In this document: one piece after another, positions 31,659 to 41,538 of the stretch
How the letters are laid out: every line of letters begins with the position of its first letter
Numbering within the stretch: position 1 is the first letter of the stretch
Assembly: GCF_000022085.1 (NCBI RefSeq)
Contig: NC_011894.1
Coordinates: forward strand, 7,487,001-7,551,000
Direction of reading: 5' to 3'
DNA length: 64,000 nt
DNA from: Methylobacterium nodulans ORS 2060
GTDB lineage: Bacteria > Pseudomonadota > Alphaproteobacteria > Rhizobiales > Beijerinckiaceae
The notes under the pieces: generated by a model
Seen by the model: only the letters and a program-made list of their open reading frames with translations
What the model was told of the DNA's origin: nothing
Database searches by the model: none
Program-made: the position numbers and the translations under genes

Positions 31659-33332
31659 TCACGCTTCCGCGGATTCGATCAGGCGGGCGGCGGCGGCACG
31701 GGCCTCCTCCGTCACGGTCGCGCCCGCGAGCATGCGGGCGATCTCCTCGCGGCGGGGCGCGGCGGCAAGGAGCTTGACGCGGGTCGCGACGCGGTCGGAG
31801 CCCTTCACGGCCTCCTTGGCGATCAGGAAATGGGTGGCGGCGCGCGCCGCCACCTGGGGCGCATGCGTGACCGCCACCACCTGCACCCGGGCCGAGAGAC
31901 GCGCGAGCCGCGCGCCGATGGCATCCGCCACCGCGCCGCCGACCCCGGTATCGATCTCGTCGAAGATCAGGGTCGGTGCGGAGCCCTTGTCGGCGAGCAC
32001 CACCTTGAGGGCGAGCATGAAGCGCGAGAGCTCACCGCCGGAGGCGACCTTCATCATCGGCCCCGGCCGGGTGCCGGGATTGGTCTGAGCCCAGAACTCC
32101 ACCCGGTCGAGGCCGGCCGGATCGCGGCTCTCCTCGTCGGTGACGATCTCCGTGATGAAGCGGGCGCGTTCCAGCTTGAGAGGCGGCAGCTCTGCCTGGA
32201 CGGCCGTGTCGAGCTGGGCGGCGGCCTTGCGGCGTCCCTGGCTCAGCGCCCGGGCCTCGTCGAGATAGGCCGCCTCGGCTGCCGCCAGCTCGGCTTCGAG
32301 CCGTGCCAGCGTCTCCTCCCCGGCATCGATCGCCGCCACATCCGCGGCGTAGCGCTCGCGCAGGGCCGCGAGGTCGTCGGCCGCGACGTCGTACTTGCGG
32401 GCCGCGGCACGCAGGGCGAAGAGGCGCTCCTCCACGCGTTCCAGTTCGCGCGGATCGAACTCGGCGGCCTGCAGGGCGTCCTCGAGGGTGTTGCGGGCCT
32501 CGTCGAGGGCAACGAGGGCCGCGTCGAGGGCCGCGACACAGGGCTCGACGAGGCCCGGCGCCTGCGCGGCCCGGCGCTCCAGCTTGCGCAGGGCGGCCGA
32601 GAGATGGGCCGTGGGCGAGCCCTGGCCGCCGACCGCGTCGAGAGCCTCGTTCAGCTCGCGGGCGACCTTCTCACCCTGCTGCATGCCGGTGCGGCGCGCG
32701 GCGAGATCCGCCTCCTCGCCGGGCTGCGGGTCGAGGGCGCCGAGTTCCGCGACGGCGTGGCGCAGGAAATCCGCCTCCTTGCGGGCGGCCTCGACGCGGG
32801 CGCGGTGCTCGGCGAGAGCCGTCCGCGCCTGCCGGACGCGCCTTGCCGCCTCGGCCACCGCCGCCTGCCGGTCCTGGAGGTTGCCGAAGGCGTCCAGGAT
32901 GGCGCGGTGCGTGGTCGGGTCGGCGAGCGCCCGGTCGTCGTGCTGGCCGTGGATCTCCACCAGGGCCGTACCGATCGCGCGCAGCACCTGGACGCCGACC
33001 GGCTGGTCGTTGACGAAGGCGCGGGTGCGCCCGTCGGCCACCTGAAGCCGGCGCAGCACCAGGTCGCCCTCGGTGTCGAGCTCGGCCGCGGCCGCGATGG
33101 CGCGGGCCGGGTGATCGAGGGGAACGTCGAAGACGGCGGTGACCTGCCCCTGTGCCTCGCCGTTGCGCACGAGGCGGCCGTCGCCGCGGCCGCCGAGGGC
33201 GAGCGTGAAGGCGTCGAGGAGGATCGACTTGCCGGCACCCGTCTCGCCGGTCAGCACGCTGAGGCCGTCGCGGAAGTTCAGCTCAAGCTTGTCGATCAGG
33301 ACGATGTCGCGGATGGCGAGCTGAACCAGCAT
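31659..33332 (-). CDS. recN: DNA repair protein RecN
   Basis: 557-residue SMC-like ATPase for double-strand break repair. Walker A GETGAGKS is at residues 29-36, a long coiled-coil occupies about 160-370, and the C-terminal lobe has the ABC signature ASGGELSRFMLALK, Walker B TLIFDEIDTGVGG and VVAVTHAPQVA. I saw no alphaproteobacterial SOS box in the 106 bp up to bamD. It follows bamD on the same strand. Confidence 0.96.
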   Translation of the reverse strand: MLVQLAIRDIVLIDKLELNFRDGLSVLTGETGAGKSILLDAFTLALGGRGDGRLVRNGEAQGQVTAVFDVPLDHPARAIAAAAELDTEGDLVLRRLQVADGRTRAFVNDQPVGVQVLRAIGTALVEIHGQHDDRALADPTTHRAILDAFGNLQDRQAAVAEAARRVRQARTALAEHRARVEAARKEADFLRHAVAELGALDPQPGEEADLAARRTGMQQGEKVARELNEALDAVGGQGSPTAHLSAALRKLERRAAQAPGLVEPCVAALDAALVALDEARNTLEDALQAAEFDPRELERVEERLFALRAAARKYDVAADDLAALRERYAADVAAIDAGEETLARLEAELAAAEAAYLDEARALSQGRRKAAAQLDTAVQAELPPLKLERARFITEIVTDEESRDPAGLDRVEFWAQTNPGTRPGPMMKVASGGELSRFMLALKVVLADKGSAPTLIFDEIDTGVGGAVADAIGARLARLSARVQVVAVTHAPQVAARAATHFLIAKEAVKGSDRVATRVKLLAAAPRREEIARMLAGATVTEEARAAAARLIESAEA

Positions 33333-33438
33333 GCCGCCTTGGCCAGGTCTCTCTCGGGGTCGGACCGGGCGTCTCTACAGGACGCCCGGCCGCGGCGCGA
33401 GAGGCGCCGCGGCCGCAGTTCGGCTCAAAGACCCGCCG

Positions 33439-34338
33439 TCACTGCGCCTCGGCGGTCTGCTCGATGCCCACGATGCCGCGGAAGGCCTTACTGATCCACG
33501 AGGACTTCTCCTCGCGGGGTTCGACGCCGCCCGATTGCAGGAGCGCGTAGGCGTCCTTGTACCAGGGCGAGTCGGGGAAGTTGTGGCCGAGCACGGCGGC
33601 GGCGGTCTGCGCCTCGCCGACGATGCCGAGCGCCATGTAGGCCTCGGCCAGGCGCTCCAGCGCCTCCTCGGCGTGGCGGGTGGTCTGGTACCTGCTCACT
33701 ACGTCGCGGAAGCGGTTGATCGCGGCCGGGAAGTTGCGGCGCTCCAGATAATAGCGCCCGATCGCCATCTCCTTGCCGGCGAGTTGGTCCCGGGTGATCT
33801 GGATCTTCGCCTTGGCGTCCGCGGCGTATTCCGAGGTCGGATACTTCTGCACCAGCTCCTGCAGAGCGGCGAGCGCGCGCTCCGAGCGCTCCTGGTCGCG
33901 GGTCACGTCCGGGATCTGCTTGTAGTGCGACATCGCCAGGATGTACTGGGCGTAGGCCGCATCCTTGCTGCCCGGGTGGCGCTGCAGGTAGCGCTTGGCC
34001 GCAGTGATCGCGTCCTCGTATTTCTGGCCCTCGTAGTTCGAATAGGCCGTCATCAGCACGGCCTTCCGGGACCAGTCGGAATAGGCGTATTCCTTGTCGA
34101 GGTTCTCGAACCGTTTCACCGCCTCGTCGTAGTCGTGGTCCTCGAGCTTGGCGAGGCCCTCGCTGTAGATCTTGTCGGCAGGGCGGCGCTGGATGATCTC
34201 CGGCTTGTACTTCTCGGGTCCGAACGGGTTGATCGAATCGAGGGCGTCGCAGCCCGCGAGACCAGCGCCGCAGGCCGCGAGCAGCGCGACGCGGAGAACG
34301 GCATCCTTCGCACCGCGAAGCGAGGAGGCGAGAGGCAT
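33439..34338 (-). CDS. bamD: Outer-membrane assembly lipoprotein BamD (ComL/YfiO)
   Basis: 299-residue lipoprotein of the BAM complex. The lipobox LAGC (residues 27-30) after a hydrophobic stretch marks signal peptidase II processing. The mature part consists of five TPR units (DYDEAVKRFENLDKEYAYSD, KYEDAITAAKRYLQRHPGS, and so on). I took the ATG at 34338 because GGGGA sits 8 bp before it; 34347 and 34386 are in-frame alternatives. It is preceded by lpxC in the same orientation, 320 bp away. Confidence 0.94.
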   Translation of the reverse strand: MPLASSLRGAKDAVLRVALLAACGAGLAGCDALDSINPFGPEKYKPEIIQRRPADKIYSEGLAKLEDHDYDEAVKRFENLDKEYAYSDWSRKAVLMTAYSNYEGQKYEDAITAAKRYLQRHPGSKDAAYAQYILAMSHYKQIPDVTRDQERSERALAALQELVQKYPTSEYAADAKAKIQITRDQLAGKEMAIGRYYLERRNFPAAINRFRDVVSRYQTTRHAEEALERLAEAYMALGIVGEAQTAAAVLGHNFPDSPWYKDAYALLQSGGVEPREEKSSWISKAFRGIVGIEQTAEAQ

Positions 34339-34577
34339 ACGGGTCATCCCCAAGCAGGCGGCCCGCGCGGGCGCCGGTGTTGTCACGACATCTCCGCCGC
34401 GGGGGACGATGCCCGCGGCACGGCCCTCACGTCTGCGAGGCGATTTGGGCGCGAAAACGGCGTGCGGACCATAAGGTCAGGCCGGCCATGCGCCGATGCA
34501 CCGGATACTCTCATGAAAGCGGGAGGTCTGTGGCATTCGCGCAACCCGGTCCGCGAACGGAGGGAAGCGGCGGTGGC

Positions 34578-34661
34578 CGATCATCCGAAATCCGGTGGAT
34601 TGCGTCGCGATGCGGATTTCCGCGCCGCGCGGGCTTGCCGATCTAGTCTGCGAACGGATCA
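34578..34661. repeat. Interspersed palindromic repeat, CGGATTTC-tail type, copy 1
   Basis: Contains ATCCGAAATCCGG, GCGGATTTCCGCGCCGCGCG, GGGCTTGCCGAT and the head end CTGCGAACGGATCA. The head's TGA, read on the minus strand, is the lpxC stop codon (34659-34661). It is shorter than the copies at 35991 and 39405. The rest of the bamD-lpxC gap (34339-34577) holds no gene that I can see. Confidence 0.7.
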
Positions 34662-35606
34662 GAGATCTGGGGCGTAGGCGGCAACCCCGAGGCCGACACC
34701 GAACTCGGCGAGCACCGGCTCGCGGCGGGTCCCCGTCCCTTCGACGATCGCGTAGTTCGCCCGGTTGGCGAAGAGGGCATCGAGGACCGCGACGTTGAGG
34801 GCGTGGCCGCCGCAATAGGATTGGTAGGCGCCGAGGATCGGCAGGCCGGCCAGGGCGAGATCGCCGACTGCGTCGAGGAGCTTGTGGCGGACGAACTCGT
34901 CCGGATAGCGGAGCCCTTCCGGGTTGACGACGCCGCCATCCCCGACCGCGACGGTGTTCTCCAGGGAGGCGCCGAGGGCGAAGCCCGCCTTCCAGTAGCG
35001 CTCCACGTCCCGCATCATCCCGAAGGTGCGGGCGCGGGCGATCTCGCGGCGGTAGGAGGCGGGGGTGAGGTCGAGGGCCTTGCGGCTGCGGCCGATCACC
35101 GGGCTCTCGAAGTCGATCTCGACGTCGAGGCGGAAGCCGCGCTCGTAGGGACGCAGCTCGGAGAAGGCCCGGCCCTTCTCGGCCCGGATGGGCCTGAGGA
35201 TCTTGATGAAGCGCCGGGGGGCGCCACAGGAGACGATGCCGGCGGAGTCGATGGCGGCGACGAAGGGGGCGCTCGACCCGTCGAGGATCGGCATCTCAGG
35301 GCCGTCGATCTCGACCAGCACGTTGTCGAGGCCGAGGCCGCTGAGCGCGGACATCAGGTGCTCGATGGTGGCGACCGCGCCGGTGTGGCGGTCGCCGATC
35401 ACGGTGCACAGCTCGGTGGCGGAGACTTGGCTGTGATGGGCCTTGATCAACCGGTCGAGGCCGTTCGGCATGCCGGTTCGGAGAAACTCGACGCCTTCGT
35501 GCGCTTCGCGGGGGTGGAGGGTGATGCTGACGGGGTTACCGGAATGGACGCCGATGCCTGTCAGGCTCACGGTCGAGCGGAGGGTCGTCTGCTGACTCGA
35601 TCTCAT
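34659..35606 (-). CDS. lpxC: UDP-3-O-acyl-N-acetylglucosamine deacetylase
   Basis: Zinc amidase for the committed step of lipid A synthesis. The 315 residues include the zinc ligands in IEHLMSALSG and FVRHKLLDAVGDLAL, the general acid/base region, and CGGHALNVAVL near the C-terminus. An acidic tail is absent. It ends the division and cell-wall cluster, 523 bp after ftsZ. The TGA stop lies within repeat copy 34578-34661, so its last residues (AAYAPDL) abut repeat sequence. Confidence 0.96.
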   Translation of the reverse strand: MRSSQQTTLRSTVSLTGIGVHSGNPVSITLHPREAHEGVEFLRTGMPNGLDRLIKAHHSQVSATELCTVIGDRHTGAVATIEHLMSALSGLGLDNVLVEIDGPEMPILDGSSAPFVAAIDSAGIVSCGAPRRFIKILRPIRAEKGRAFSELRPYERGFRLDVEIDFESPVIGRSRKALDLTPASYRREIARARTFGMMRDVERYWKAGFALGASLENTVAVGDGGVVNPEGLRYPDEFVRHKLLDAVGDLALAGLPILGAYQSYCGGHALNVAVLDALFANRANYAIVEGTGTRREPVLAEFGVGLGVAAYAPDL

Positions 35607-35860
35607 TCTTCAGCCCCCGGACGCGATCCACCGTCGCGTCCCGTTCGGGAGACACGCTCGAGGGAGACCCATCCGCTGTTTGAAGCCCCTTGGGCATTGT
35701 GGCCGGTCGCCGGCCCGCGCCCTGCTTTGCTGTTGGGACACCTATAGTCGCGCTCCAAAGCGCGGCCAAATCACGGTTTCTTACGCTCTGTAACAGCCCG
35801 GAGGATCGCGTTCGGTCCCCGAAAGCCGTTGTGGCACAGAGTCTTAAACAACGCCTTAAT

Positions 35861-35883
35861 CCCCGGGATCGGGGATCCCGGGG
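35861..35883. repeat. Perfect palindrome upstream of lpxC
   Basis: CCCCGGGATC, spacer GGG, GATCCCGGGG. A 10-bp stem with a 3-nt loop and no T-run on either side, so an operator or mRNA hairpin is as likely as a terminator. Confidence 0.5.
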
Positions 35884-35956
35884 TGTATCCGAAAGGCCGC
35901 AATGGCAGGCCGCGGTGGCGCCGTCGGGGCATCTTCGCGGCGGTGTCGTGGCGCGT

Positions 35957-35980
35957 CCGGCCCGTCCGCGGACGGGCCGG
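35957..35980 (-). terminator. GC-rich hairpin downstream of ftsZ
   Basis: CCGGCCCGTCC and GGACGGGCCGG are separated by GC, giving an 11-bp stem about 150 bp after the ftsZ stop. It lacks a T-run, so termination is uncertain. Confidence 0.35.
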
Positions 35981-35990
35981 CGCTCGCGCC

Positions 35991-36132
35991 TCATCCGAAA
36001 TCCGATTGCTTGCTCGGCGATTGCTGTCGCCATCGCAAGGCGGATTTCGGCTTCGCTTACGCCGGCGCGGCGCTCTGCTCCGCGCGGGCTTGGTGATCCG
36101 GTTTCCGAACGGATCGTCCGGAAACCGGATCA
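35991..36132. repeat. Interspersed palindromic repeat, CGGATTTC-tail type, copy 2
   Basis: The minus-strand order is head (TGATCCGGTTTCCGG, then GATCCGTTCGGAAACCGG), then GCCCGCGCGGAGCAGAGC, GCCGGCGTAAGCGAAGCC, GAAATCCGCC and GGATTTCGGATGA. The head's first TGA is the ftsZ stop codon (36130-36132). Copy 3 at 39405-39535 is nearly the same in inverted orientation. Confidence 0.8.
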
Positions 36133-37950
36133 GTTCGCCTGCCGCCGCAGGAAGGCGGGGATCTCGAGCTGGTCGTCGTCCATCATCCGCGGGGCAGGCA
36201 TGGCGCGGCCCTGCGGATCGAGGTTCCCCTGCGCCGGCCGGTAGCCCTGCGGCTGCGCGGCGTAGGCCTGCGGGGAATGGGCCTGCGGGGCATGAGCTTG
36301 CGAGGCATGGGCCGGGGTCCGGGCGACCGGCGGGGCGACCGGCGCCTGCGGCGGGCGGGCGACGGGCTGCTGCGGCATCGGCTGGTGCATTGCCGGGGCC
36401 GGGGCCTGCGCCGCCGGCTGCGCCTCCTCCTCGCGCCGGCCGCCGAAGCCCACGGTGGCGAGGCGGCGCAGCAGCGAGGTGCGCTTGACGTCGGGCGCGA
36501 CCTGCTGGGGGAGCGGCTCCTCGCCACGGCTCGCGCGGATCTGGTTCTGGGCCGGCAGCGGCAGATCCTGGACCCGCGGCATCCGCGGGGCCCGCACCAC
36601 CGCCGGGGAGGGCGGGATGAAGGGCGCGGAGGCCGAGACCATCGGCTGCTCCATCACGGGCGCCGGAGCCTGCGGCTCGTAGGCGGGCATCGGCCGCGGC
36701 TGGGCCGGGGTGATCTGCACCTCGTCGCGCATCATCGGGGCGGCCTGGGGCAGCTCGGCCCGGGGCGCCTCGACGACGGGGGCCGCCATCGCGGGGGCGG
36801 AGGCCGGCTCCGGCGCATGGGCCGGGCGCGCGGTCGCCTGCGGCTCGGCCGGGCGATAGGCGGTCGCCGCCGGCTGCTGGTTGGCGCGGGCCCGCGCCTC
36901 GGCCCGAAGGCGGTCGGCCACCTCGGCGATGCGCTGCTCGGTCTGGGCGAGGTCCGGCCCGTTCACCGCGTTGGCGGTGATCAGGGCGGGCTCGATGCCG
37001 GTCGCCACCACGGAGACCCGGATGATGCCGTCGAGGCTTTCGTCGAAGGTGGCGCCCAGGATGATGTTGGCGTCCGGATCGACCTCCTCGCGGATCCGCG
37101 TCGCCGCCTCGTCGAGTTCATAGAGGGTGAGATCGTTGCCGCCGGTGATCGAGATCAGCAGGCCGCGAGCGCCCTTCATCGAGACGTCGTCGAGGAGCGG
37201 GTTGGCGATCGCGGCCTCGGCGGCGCGGTTGGCGCGCTTCTCGCCGGAGGCCTCGCCGGTGCCCATCATGGCCTTGCCCATGCCGCGCATGATCGCGCGC
37301 ACGTCGGCGAAGTCGAGGTTGATCAGGCCCTCCTTCACCATCAGGTCGGTGATGCAGGCGACGCCCGAATAGAGCACCTGATCGGCCATCGCGAAGGCAT
37401 CCGCGAAGGTCGTCTTCTCGTTGGCGACCCGGAACAGGTTCTGGTTGGGGATCACGATCAGGGTGTCGACGGCGGCCTGCAGCTCGTTGATGCCCGCATC
37501 GGCGGTGCGCATGCGGCGCACGCCCTCGAACTGGAACGGCTTCGTCACCACGCCGACCGTGAGGATGCCCATGTCGCGGGCCGCCCGGGCGATCACCGGG
37601 GCGGCGCCGGTGCCGGTGCCGCCGCCCATGCCGGCGGTGATGAAGCACATATGCGCGCCCGAGAGCTGGTCGCGGATCTCGTCGATCACCTCCTCGGCGG
37701 CGGCGCGGCCCACCTCCGGCTGGGAGCCGGCGCCGAGCCCCTGCGTGACGCCGATGCCCATCTGGATCACGCGCTCGGCCTTCGAGGAGGTCAGCGCCTG
37801 CGCGTCCGTGTTGGCGACCACGAACTCGCAGCCGAGCAGCCCCGACTCGATCATGTTGTTGACGGCGTTGCCGCCCGCCCCGCCGACGCCGAAGACCGTG
37901 ATGCGCGGCTTGAGTTCCCGGATGTCCGGCGCTTGGAGACTGATGGCCAT
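36130..37950 (-). CDS. ftsZ: Cell division protein FtsZ
   Basis: Tubulin-like GTPase that forms the division ring. The 606 residues include a GTP-binding core with [15 protein letters not shown] and [11 protein letters not shown] (about 109-119), the T7 loop region [11 protein letters not shown], and then a very long Pro/Gln/Ala-rich linker from about 330 to 590. The C-terminal peptide [10 protein letters not shown] recruits FtsA and other partners. The linker is far longer than in E. coli (383 residues in total) but long linkers are common in this group. The start at 37950 is set by homology. Confidence 0.97.
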   Translation of the reverse strand: MAISLQAPDIRELKPRITVFGVGGAGGNAVNNMIESGLLGCEFVVANTDAQALTSSKAERVIQMGIGVTQGLGAGSQPEVGRAAAEEVIDEIRDQLSGAHMCFITAGMGGGTGTGAAPVIARAARDMGILTVGVVTKPFQFEGVRRMRTADAGINELQAAVDTLIVIPNQNLFRVANEKTTFADAFAMADQVLYSGVACITDLMVKEGLINLDFADVRAIMRGMGKAMMGTGEASGEKRANRAAEAAIANPLLDDVSMKGARGLLISITGGNDLTLYELDEAATRIREEVDPDANIILGATFDESLDGIIRVSVVATGIEPALITANAVNGPDLAQTEQRIAEVADRLRAEARARANQQPAATAYRPAEPQATARPAHAPEPASAPAMAAPVVEAPRAELPQAAPMMRDEVQITPAQPRPMPAYEPQAPAPVMEQPMVSASAPFIPPSPAVVRAPRMPRVQDLPLPAQNQIRASRGEEPLPQQVAPDVKRTSLLRRLATVGFGGRREEEAQPAAQAPAPAMHQPMPQQPVARPPQAPVAPPVARTPAHASQAHAPQAHSPQAYAAQPQGYRPAQGNLDPQGRAMPAPRMMDDDQLEIPAFLRRQAN

Positions 37951-38051
37951 GATGCGCGTGCCCCTTGTGGTGTCGTGAGCGCCGACCGGCGCCGGTGTGA
38001 CGTCCCGCTCGCCCCTTAAGGCCTCATCGGCCGGGCGGGGCGCTCGATTGG

Positions 38052-39377
38052 TTAGAAGCTCTCCCGGATCCAGCGTCCGACCCGGTGGAGATAGCTGTCG
38101 CTCGCCAGCCCCATCCCGCTGGCCTGCCCCTTCGGCTCGAAATGCTCGACATGGGAGACCTGCGGGTAGACGAGGAGGCCGACCGCCGCCGAGAAGGCCG
38201 GTCCCTTGGCGGCCTCCGGCAGACCCTTGATCCCGAGCGGCCGGCCGATGCGGACCTGCCCCTGCAGGATCCGGCGCGCCACTTCGGGCAGGCCGACGAG
38301 CTGGCTCGCGCCGCCGGTCAGCACCACGCGCCGGCCGGCCTGGGCGGCGAAGCCCGCATTGCGCAGGCGGTCGCGCACCAGTTCCAGCACCTCCTCGACC
38401 CGGGGGCGGATGATGCGCACGAGCTGCGACTTCGGGATGTGATGGGGGATGTCCCGCTCGTCCTCGTCGACGCCGTGCACCGCGATCATGTCGCGCTCGT
38501 CCGAGGCCGTGGCCATGGCGGCGCCGTACAGGGTCTTGAGGCGCTCGGCCGCGGCCACGCGGGTCGAGAGGCCCCGGGCGATGTCCATGGTGACGTGGTG
38601 CCCGCCGACCGCCACCGCGTCCACGTGGACGAGGTGGCCGCCCATGAACACGCCGACGCTCGTCGTGCCCCCGCCCATGTCGACCACCGCGACGCCCATC
38701 TCGGCCTCGTCGTCTACCAGGGCGGACAGGCCGGAGGCGTAGGGCGTGGCGATCACCGCCTCGACGCGCAGATGGCAGTTCTCGACCGCCAGCATCAGGT
38801 TGCGGGCCGTCGCGATCTCGGAGGTGACCACGTGCAGGTCGACGCCGAGCGTCTCGCCGATCATGCCCGAGGGATCGACCACCGCGCTCTGCTGGTCGAG
38901 GGAATAGCCGATGGGCAGCGCGTGCAACACGGCCCGGCCGGGGCTGACGCTGTGCGTGCTCGCCGCTTCGAGCACCCGCTGCACGTCCGAGCCCGTCACC
39001 GGGCCGGTGCGGACCGGGACCCGGGCCTCGAAATGCTGCGAGCCGAGCCGGCCGCCCGACAGGTTCACGATGACCGACTGGACCTCGCACTTGGCCATGC
39101 GCTCGGCGGCGTGGACCGCGTGGCGGATCGCCCCTTCGGCCGCTTCGAGGTCGACCACCGCCCCGCCCTTGAGGCCGAGGGAGCGCTGGTGGCCGATGCC
39201 GATGATCCGCGCGAGATGCGTGCGGCCGCGTAAGGTGGCGAGGGTCTCGACCGGCTGCAGCTCGGCGACGAGGCAGACGACCTTGCTCGTGCCGACGTCG
39301 AGCACCGACAGCGTCGCGCTGCGCCGCGCGGAGAGCGGCTTCAGGCGGGGCGTGAGGCCGTGCTGGAGGAGACTCAT
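38052..39377 (-). CDS. ftsA: Cell division protein FtsA
   Basis: Actin-like membrane tether of FtsZ. The 441 residues show the phosphate-binding loops ([16 protein letters not shown] at about 25-40, [17 protein letters not shown] near 215) and the C-terminal amphipathic membrane helix [13 protein letters not shown]. The frame is open to 39515 through repeat DNA, but [13 protein letters not shown] at 39377 begins the conserved sequence. It is separated from ftsQ by 178 bp containing a repeat, where related species usually have them adjacent or overlapping. Confidence 0.96.
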   Translation of the reverse strand: MSLLQHGLTPRLKPLSARRSATLSVLDVGTSKVVCLVAELQPVETLATLRGRTHLARIIGIGHQRSLGLKGGAVVDLEAAEGAIRHAVHAAERMAKCEVQSVIVNLSGGRLGSQHFEARVPVRTGPVTGSDVQRVLEAASTHSVSPGRAVLHALPIGYSLDQQSAVVDPSGMIGETLGVDLHVVTSEIATARNLMLAVENCHLRVEAVIATPYASGLSALVDDEAEMGVAVVDMGGGTTSVGVFMGGHLVHVDAVAVGGHHVTMDIARGLSTRVAAAERLKTLYGAAMATASDERDMIAVHGVDEDERDIPHHIPKSQLVRIIRPRVEEVLELVRDRLRNAGFAAQAGRRVVLTGGASQLVGLPEVARRILQGQVRIGRPLGIKGLPEAAKGPAFSAAVGLLVYPQVSHVEHFEPKGQASGMGLASDSYLHRVGRWIRESF

Positions 39378-39404
39378 GACGCGACGCCCGAGGAGACGGA
39401 GGGG

Positions 39405-39535
39405 GTGATACGGTTTCCGGACGATCGGTTCGGAAACCGGATCACCGAGCCCGCGCGGCGCGGAGCAGAGCTCCGCGCCGGCGTGAGCGGAGCCGAAATC
39501 CGCCTTGCGGAGCAATCGATCGGATTCCGTATGAG
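39405..39535. repeat. Interspersed palindromic repeat, CGGATTTC-tail type, copy 3
   Basis: On the plus strand: head GTGATACGGTTTCCGGACGA, TCGGTTCGGAAACCGGATCA, then CCCGCGCGGCGCGGAGCAGA, GCCGGCGTGAGCGGAGCC, GAAATCCGCCTTGCGG and GGATTCCGTATGAG. It is the inverted counterpart of copy 2. It lies in the ftsQ-ftsA gap, so the two copies bracket ftsA-ftsZ. Confidence 0.8.
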
Positions 39536-39555
39536 AGGCAGGGCAAGCGAGCGCG

Positions 39556-40539
39556 TCATGTCTCGGTCCCCTTGCCCTTCTGTTTCTTCTTCTGCGCTTC
39601 CTGGCGGACGGCGGCGCCCTCCTCGGTCAGGCGCACCACCAGTCGGTCGGGCATCCTCAGGTCCACCGCGATGATGTCCTTGTCGAGGAGATGCGAGGCG
39701 GCATCGAGCTTCACGAGGCGCGCCATGGCCTCGCGTGCGCCGGTCTCGGGCAGCCGGATGTCGATGCCGTCGAGCTTGAGCGTCCAGCGCCGCCCCGACA
39801 CCAGGGTCCCGGCGCGGATGCGCTCCTTGAGGGGCCCTGCGGCATCGAGGAGATCGAGATATTCCTTGGTGCGCAGATTCGCCTCGTCCCCGACCACGAG
39901 CGGCAGGGCGGCGAAGCGGCCGTCGCGCATCCGGTCGATGACGGTGCCGTCCGCGGAGATCACCGCGATCTCGCCATTGCGCTGCCACAGCGCGCTCGGC
40001 TCGCGCTCGGTGAGCGTGACGACGAGTTCGTGCGGATAGATCTTGCGCACCGAGACCGCGCCGATCAGCGGTACCTCGGCGAGGCGGTCGCGCACCCCGA
40101 CCACGTCGAGGAAGGGCAGCGAGTTGCGCTGGTCGATGCGGGCGGCGTGCAGGATCTCGGCGGGCTGAAGCTGGATCAGCCCGGCGATCGTCACCTTGTC
40201 GAGGCCGAACCCGGCCGCGCGCGCCGCGATGTCGGCGAGCGCGCCGTGGCGCGCCACCACCTCCGCATAGGCGCCGCTCGCCACGAAGCCGGTCGCGCCG
40301 ACGAGGCCGAAGAAGCCGAACAGCAGGCTCGTCCCGAGAAGGCGCGGCATGCGCTTCTCGATCGGGATCGCCACGGAGGCGCGGCGGGGCCGCAGGAACC
40401 GGGGCAGATATCGCGTCAGGATCCCCGTGCCCGCCCATCCTCCGGGCAGGGATGCCCCCGGAGCGGGCGCGCCGCCGGCCGGCCCGCCGGCGGGACCGGC
40501 GGCGATCAGCGGTTCAGGGAAGCGTCCTCCACCATCCAT
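39556..40539 (-). CDS. ftsQ: Cell division protein FtsQ
   Basis: 327-residue bitopic protein of the divisome core (FtsQBL). It has a long Pro/Gly/Ala-rich cytoplasmic N-terminus (about 1-60), one membrane helix ([20 protein letters not shown], about 66-85), a periplasmic POTRA domain ([21 protein letters not shown]), and the FtsQ beta domain ([14 protein letters not shown]). It ends in a Lys-rich tail. It overlaps ddl by 34 bp. No strong ribosome binding site precedes 40539, so the start is uncertain. Confidence 0.92.
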   Translation of the reverse strand: MDGGGRFPEPLIAAGPAGGPAGGAPAPGASLPGGWAGTGILTRYLPRFLRPRRASVAIPIEKRMPRLLGTSLLFGFFGLVGATGFVASGAYAEVVARHGALADIAARAAGFGLDKVTIAGLIQLQPAEILHAARIDQRNSLPFLDVVGVRDRLAEVPLIGAVSVRKIYPHELVVTLTEREPSALWQRNGEIAVISADGTVIDRMRDGRFAALPLVVGDEANLRTKEYLDLLDAAGPLKERIRAGTLVSGRRWTLKLDGIDIRLPETGAREAMARLVKLDAASHLLDKDIIAVDLRMPDRLVVRLTEEGAAVRQEAQKKKQKGKGTET

Positions 40540-41429
40540 CGGACGAGTTCACCGAAACTATACCCGGCATGGGCTGCGAGCTCCGGCACAAGGCTGGTCT
40601 CGGTCATGCCGGGTTGCGTGTTGACCTCCAGCACCACGAGCGCACCGGTGCCACCCGGTGTGTCGTCGTAGCGGAGATCGGCACGGCTCACGCCCCGGCA
40701 GCCAAGTGCTTGATGCGCCGTTAACGCCAACTCTCGAACCCGCTGGTAAATTTTCGGTTTAATTTCGGCCGGCAGCACGTGCACCGACCCCCCCTTGGCG
40801 TACTTGGCGTCGTAGTCGTACCACTCCCCCGTGGCGGGGCGGATGTCGATCACGCCGAGCGCCGTATCGCCCATCACCGCGCAGGTCAGCTCGCGGCCCG
40901 GAATGTAAGTCTCTGCAAGGACTTCGTCGCCGTAGGACCAGTCCTCCCGGGCGAGTTCCTGGGGCGGGTGGGAGCGCCCCTCGCGCACGATCACGACCCC
41001 CACGGAGGAGCCCTCGGCGACGGGTTTGAGGACGTAGGGCGGCGGCAGGACGTGGCGGCTTGCGGCCTCGAATCGGTTAACGATTCGGCCCTCCGGGACC
41101 GGCACGCCGGCGGACCGCATCACCACCTTGGCCCGGTCCTTGTGCATGGCGAGCGCCGAGGCGAGCACGCCCGAATGGGTGTAGGGGATCGCCATCAGCT
41201 CGAGCAGGCCCTGCACGGTGCCGTCCTCGCCGCAGGGCCCGTGCAGGGCGTTGAAGGCGATGTCGGGCTGCACCTCGGCGAGCACGGCGGCGAGATTCCG
41301 CTGCACGTCGATCGGGGTGATGCGGAAGCCCTGCGCCTCCAGCGCCCGGGCACAGGCTCGGCCGGAATTCAGCGACACCTCCCGCTCGGAGGACCAGCCG
41401 CCCATCAGGACGGCGACGTGCTTGGACAT
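40506..41429 (-). CDS. ddl: D-alanine--D-alanine ligase
   Basis: 307-residue ATP-grasp ligase that makes the D-Ala-D-Ala dipeptide for peptidoglycan. The N-terminus has [15 protein letters not shown], the ATP loop region is [16 protein letters not shown], and the C-terminus has [29 protein letters not shown] lies 6 bp before the start, a strong ribosome binding site. It follows murB by 109 bp, which contains no gene. Confidence 0.97.
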   Translation of the reverse strand: MSKHVAVLMGGWSSEREVSLNSGRACARALEAQGFRITPIDVQRNLAAVLAEVQPDIAFNALHGPCGEDGTVQGLLELMAIPYTHSGVLASALAMHKDRAKVVMRSAGVPVPEGRIVNRFEAASRHVLPPPYVLKPVAEGSSVGVVIVREGRSHPPQELAREDWSYGDEVLAETYIPGRELTCAVMGDTALGVIDIRPATGEWYDYDAKYAKGGSVHVLPAEIKPKIYQRVRELALTAHQALGCRGVSRADLRYDDTPGGTGALVVLEVNTQPGMTETSLVPELAAHAGYSFGELVRWMVEDASLNR

Positions 41430-41538
41430 GGAGCCCTCCTCGGGGCAGATGCGGTTCAGTCGTCACAGGCGCGGATGGCGGCCGCGGCCGCGAACCCGCC
41501 CGTCTTCACGGTATCGGCACGGGCGGCGCCGACAGGCG

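Larger units (their letters stand above)
35607..36129. other. 523-bp gap between ftsZ and lpxC
   Basis: No convincing gene. From the ftsZ side it holds repeat copy 35991-36132, the hairpin 35957-35980, the palindrome 35861-35883, an AT-richer stretch (35760-35850) with one GANTC site (GAGTC, 35839-35843), and the lpxC leader. The AT-richer stretch is the likeliest lpxC promoter region. Confidence 0.6.

Noticed and set aside
31619..33438. LexA (GTTC-N7-GTTC) box for recN
   Set aside because: The bamD-recN gap contains no pair of GTTC half-sites with the right spacing.
35536..36244. Overlapping small ORFs in the ftsZ-lpxC gap as genes
   Set aside because: They run through repeat and hairpin DNA in several frames, have no ribosome binding site and have low-complexity products.
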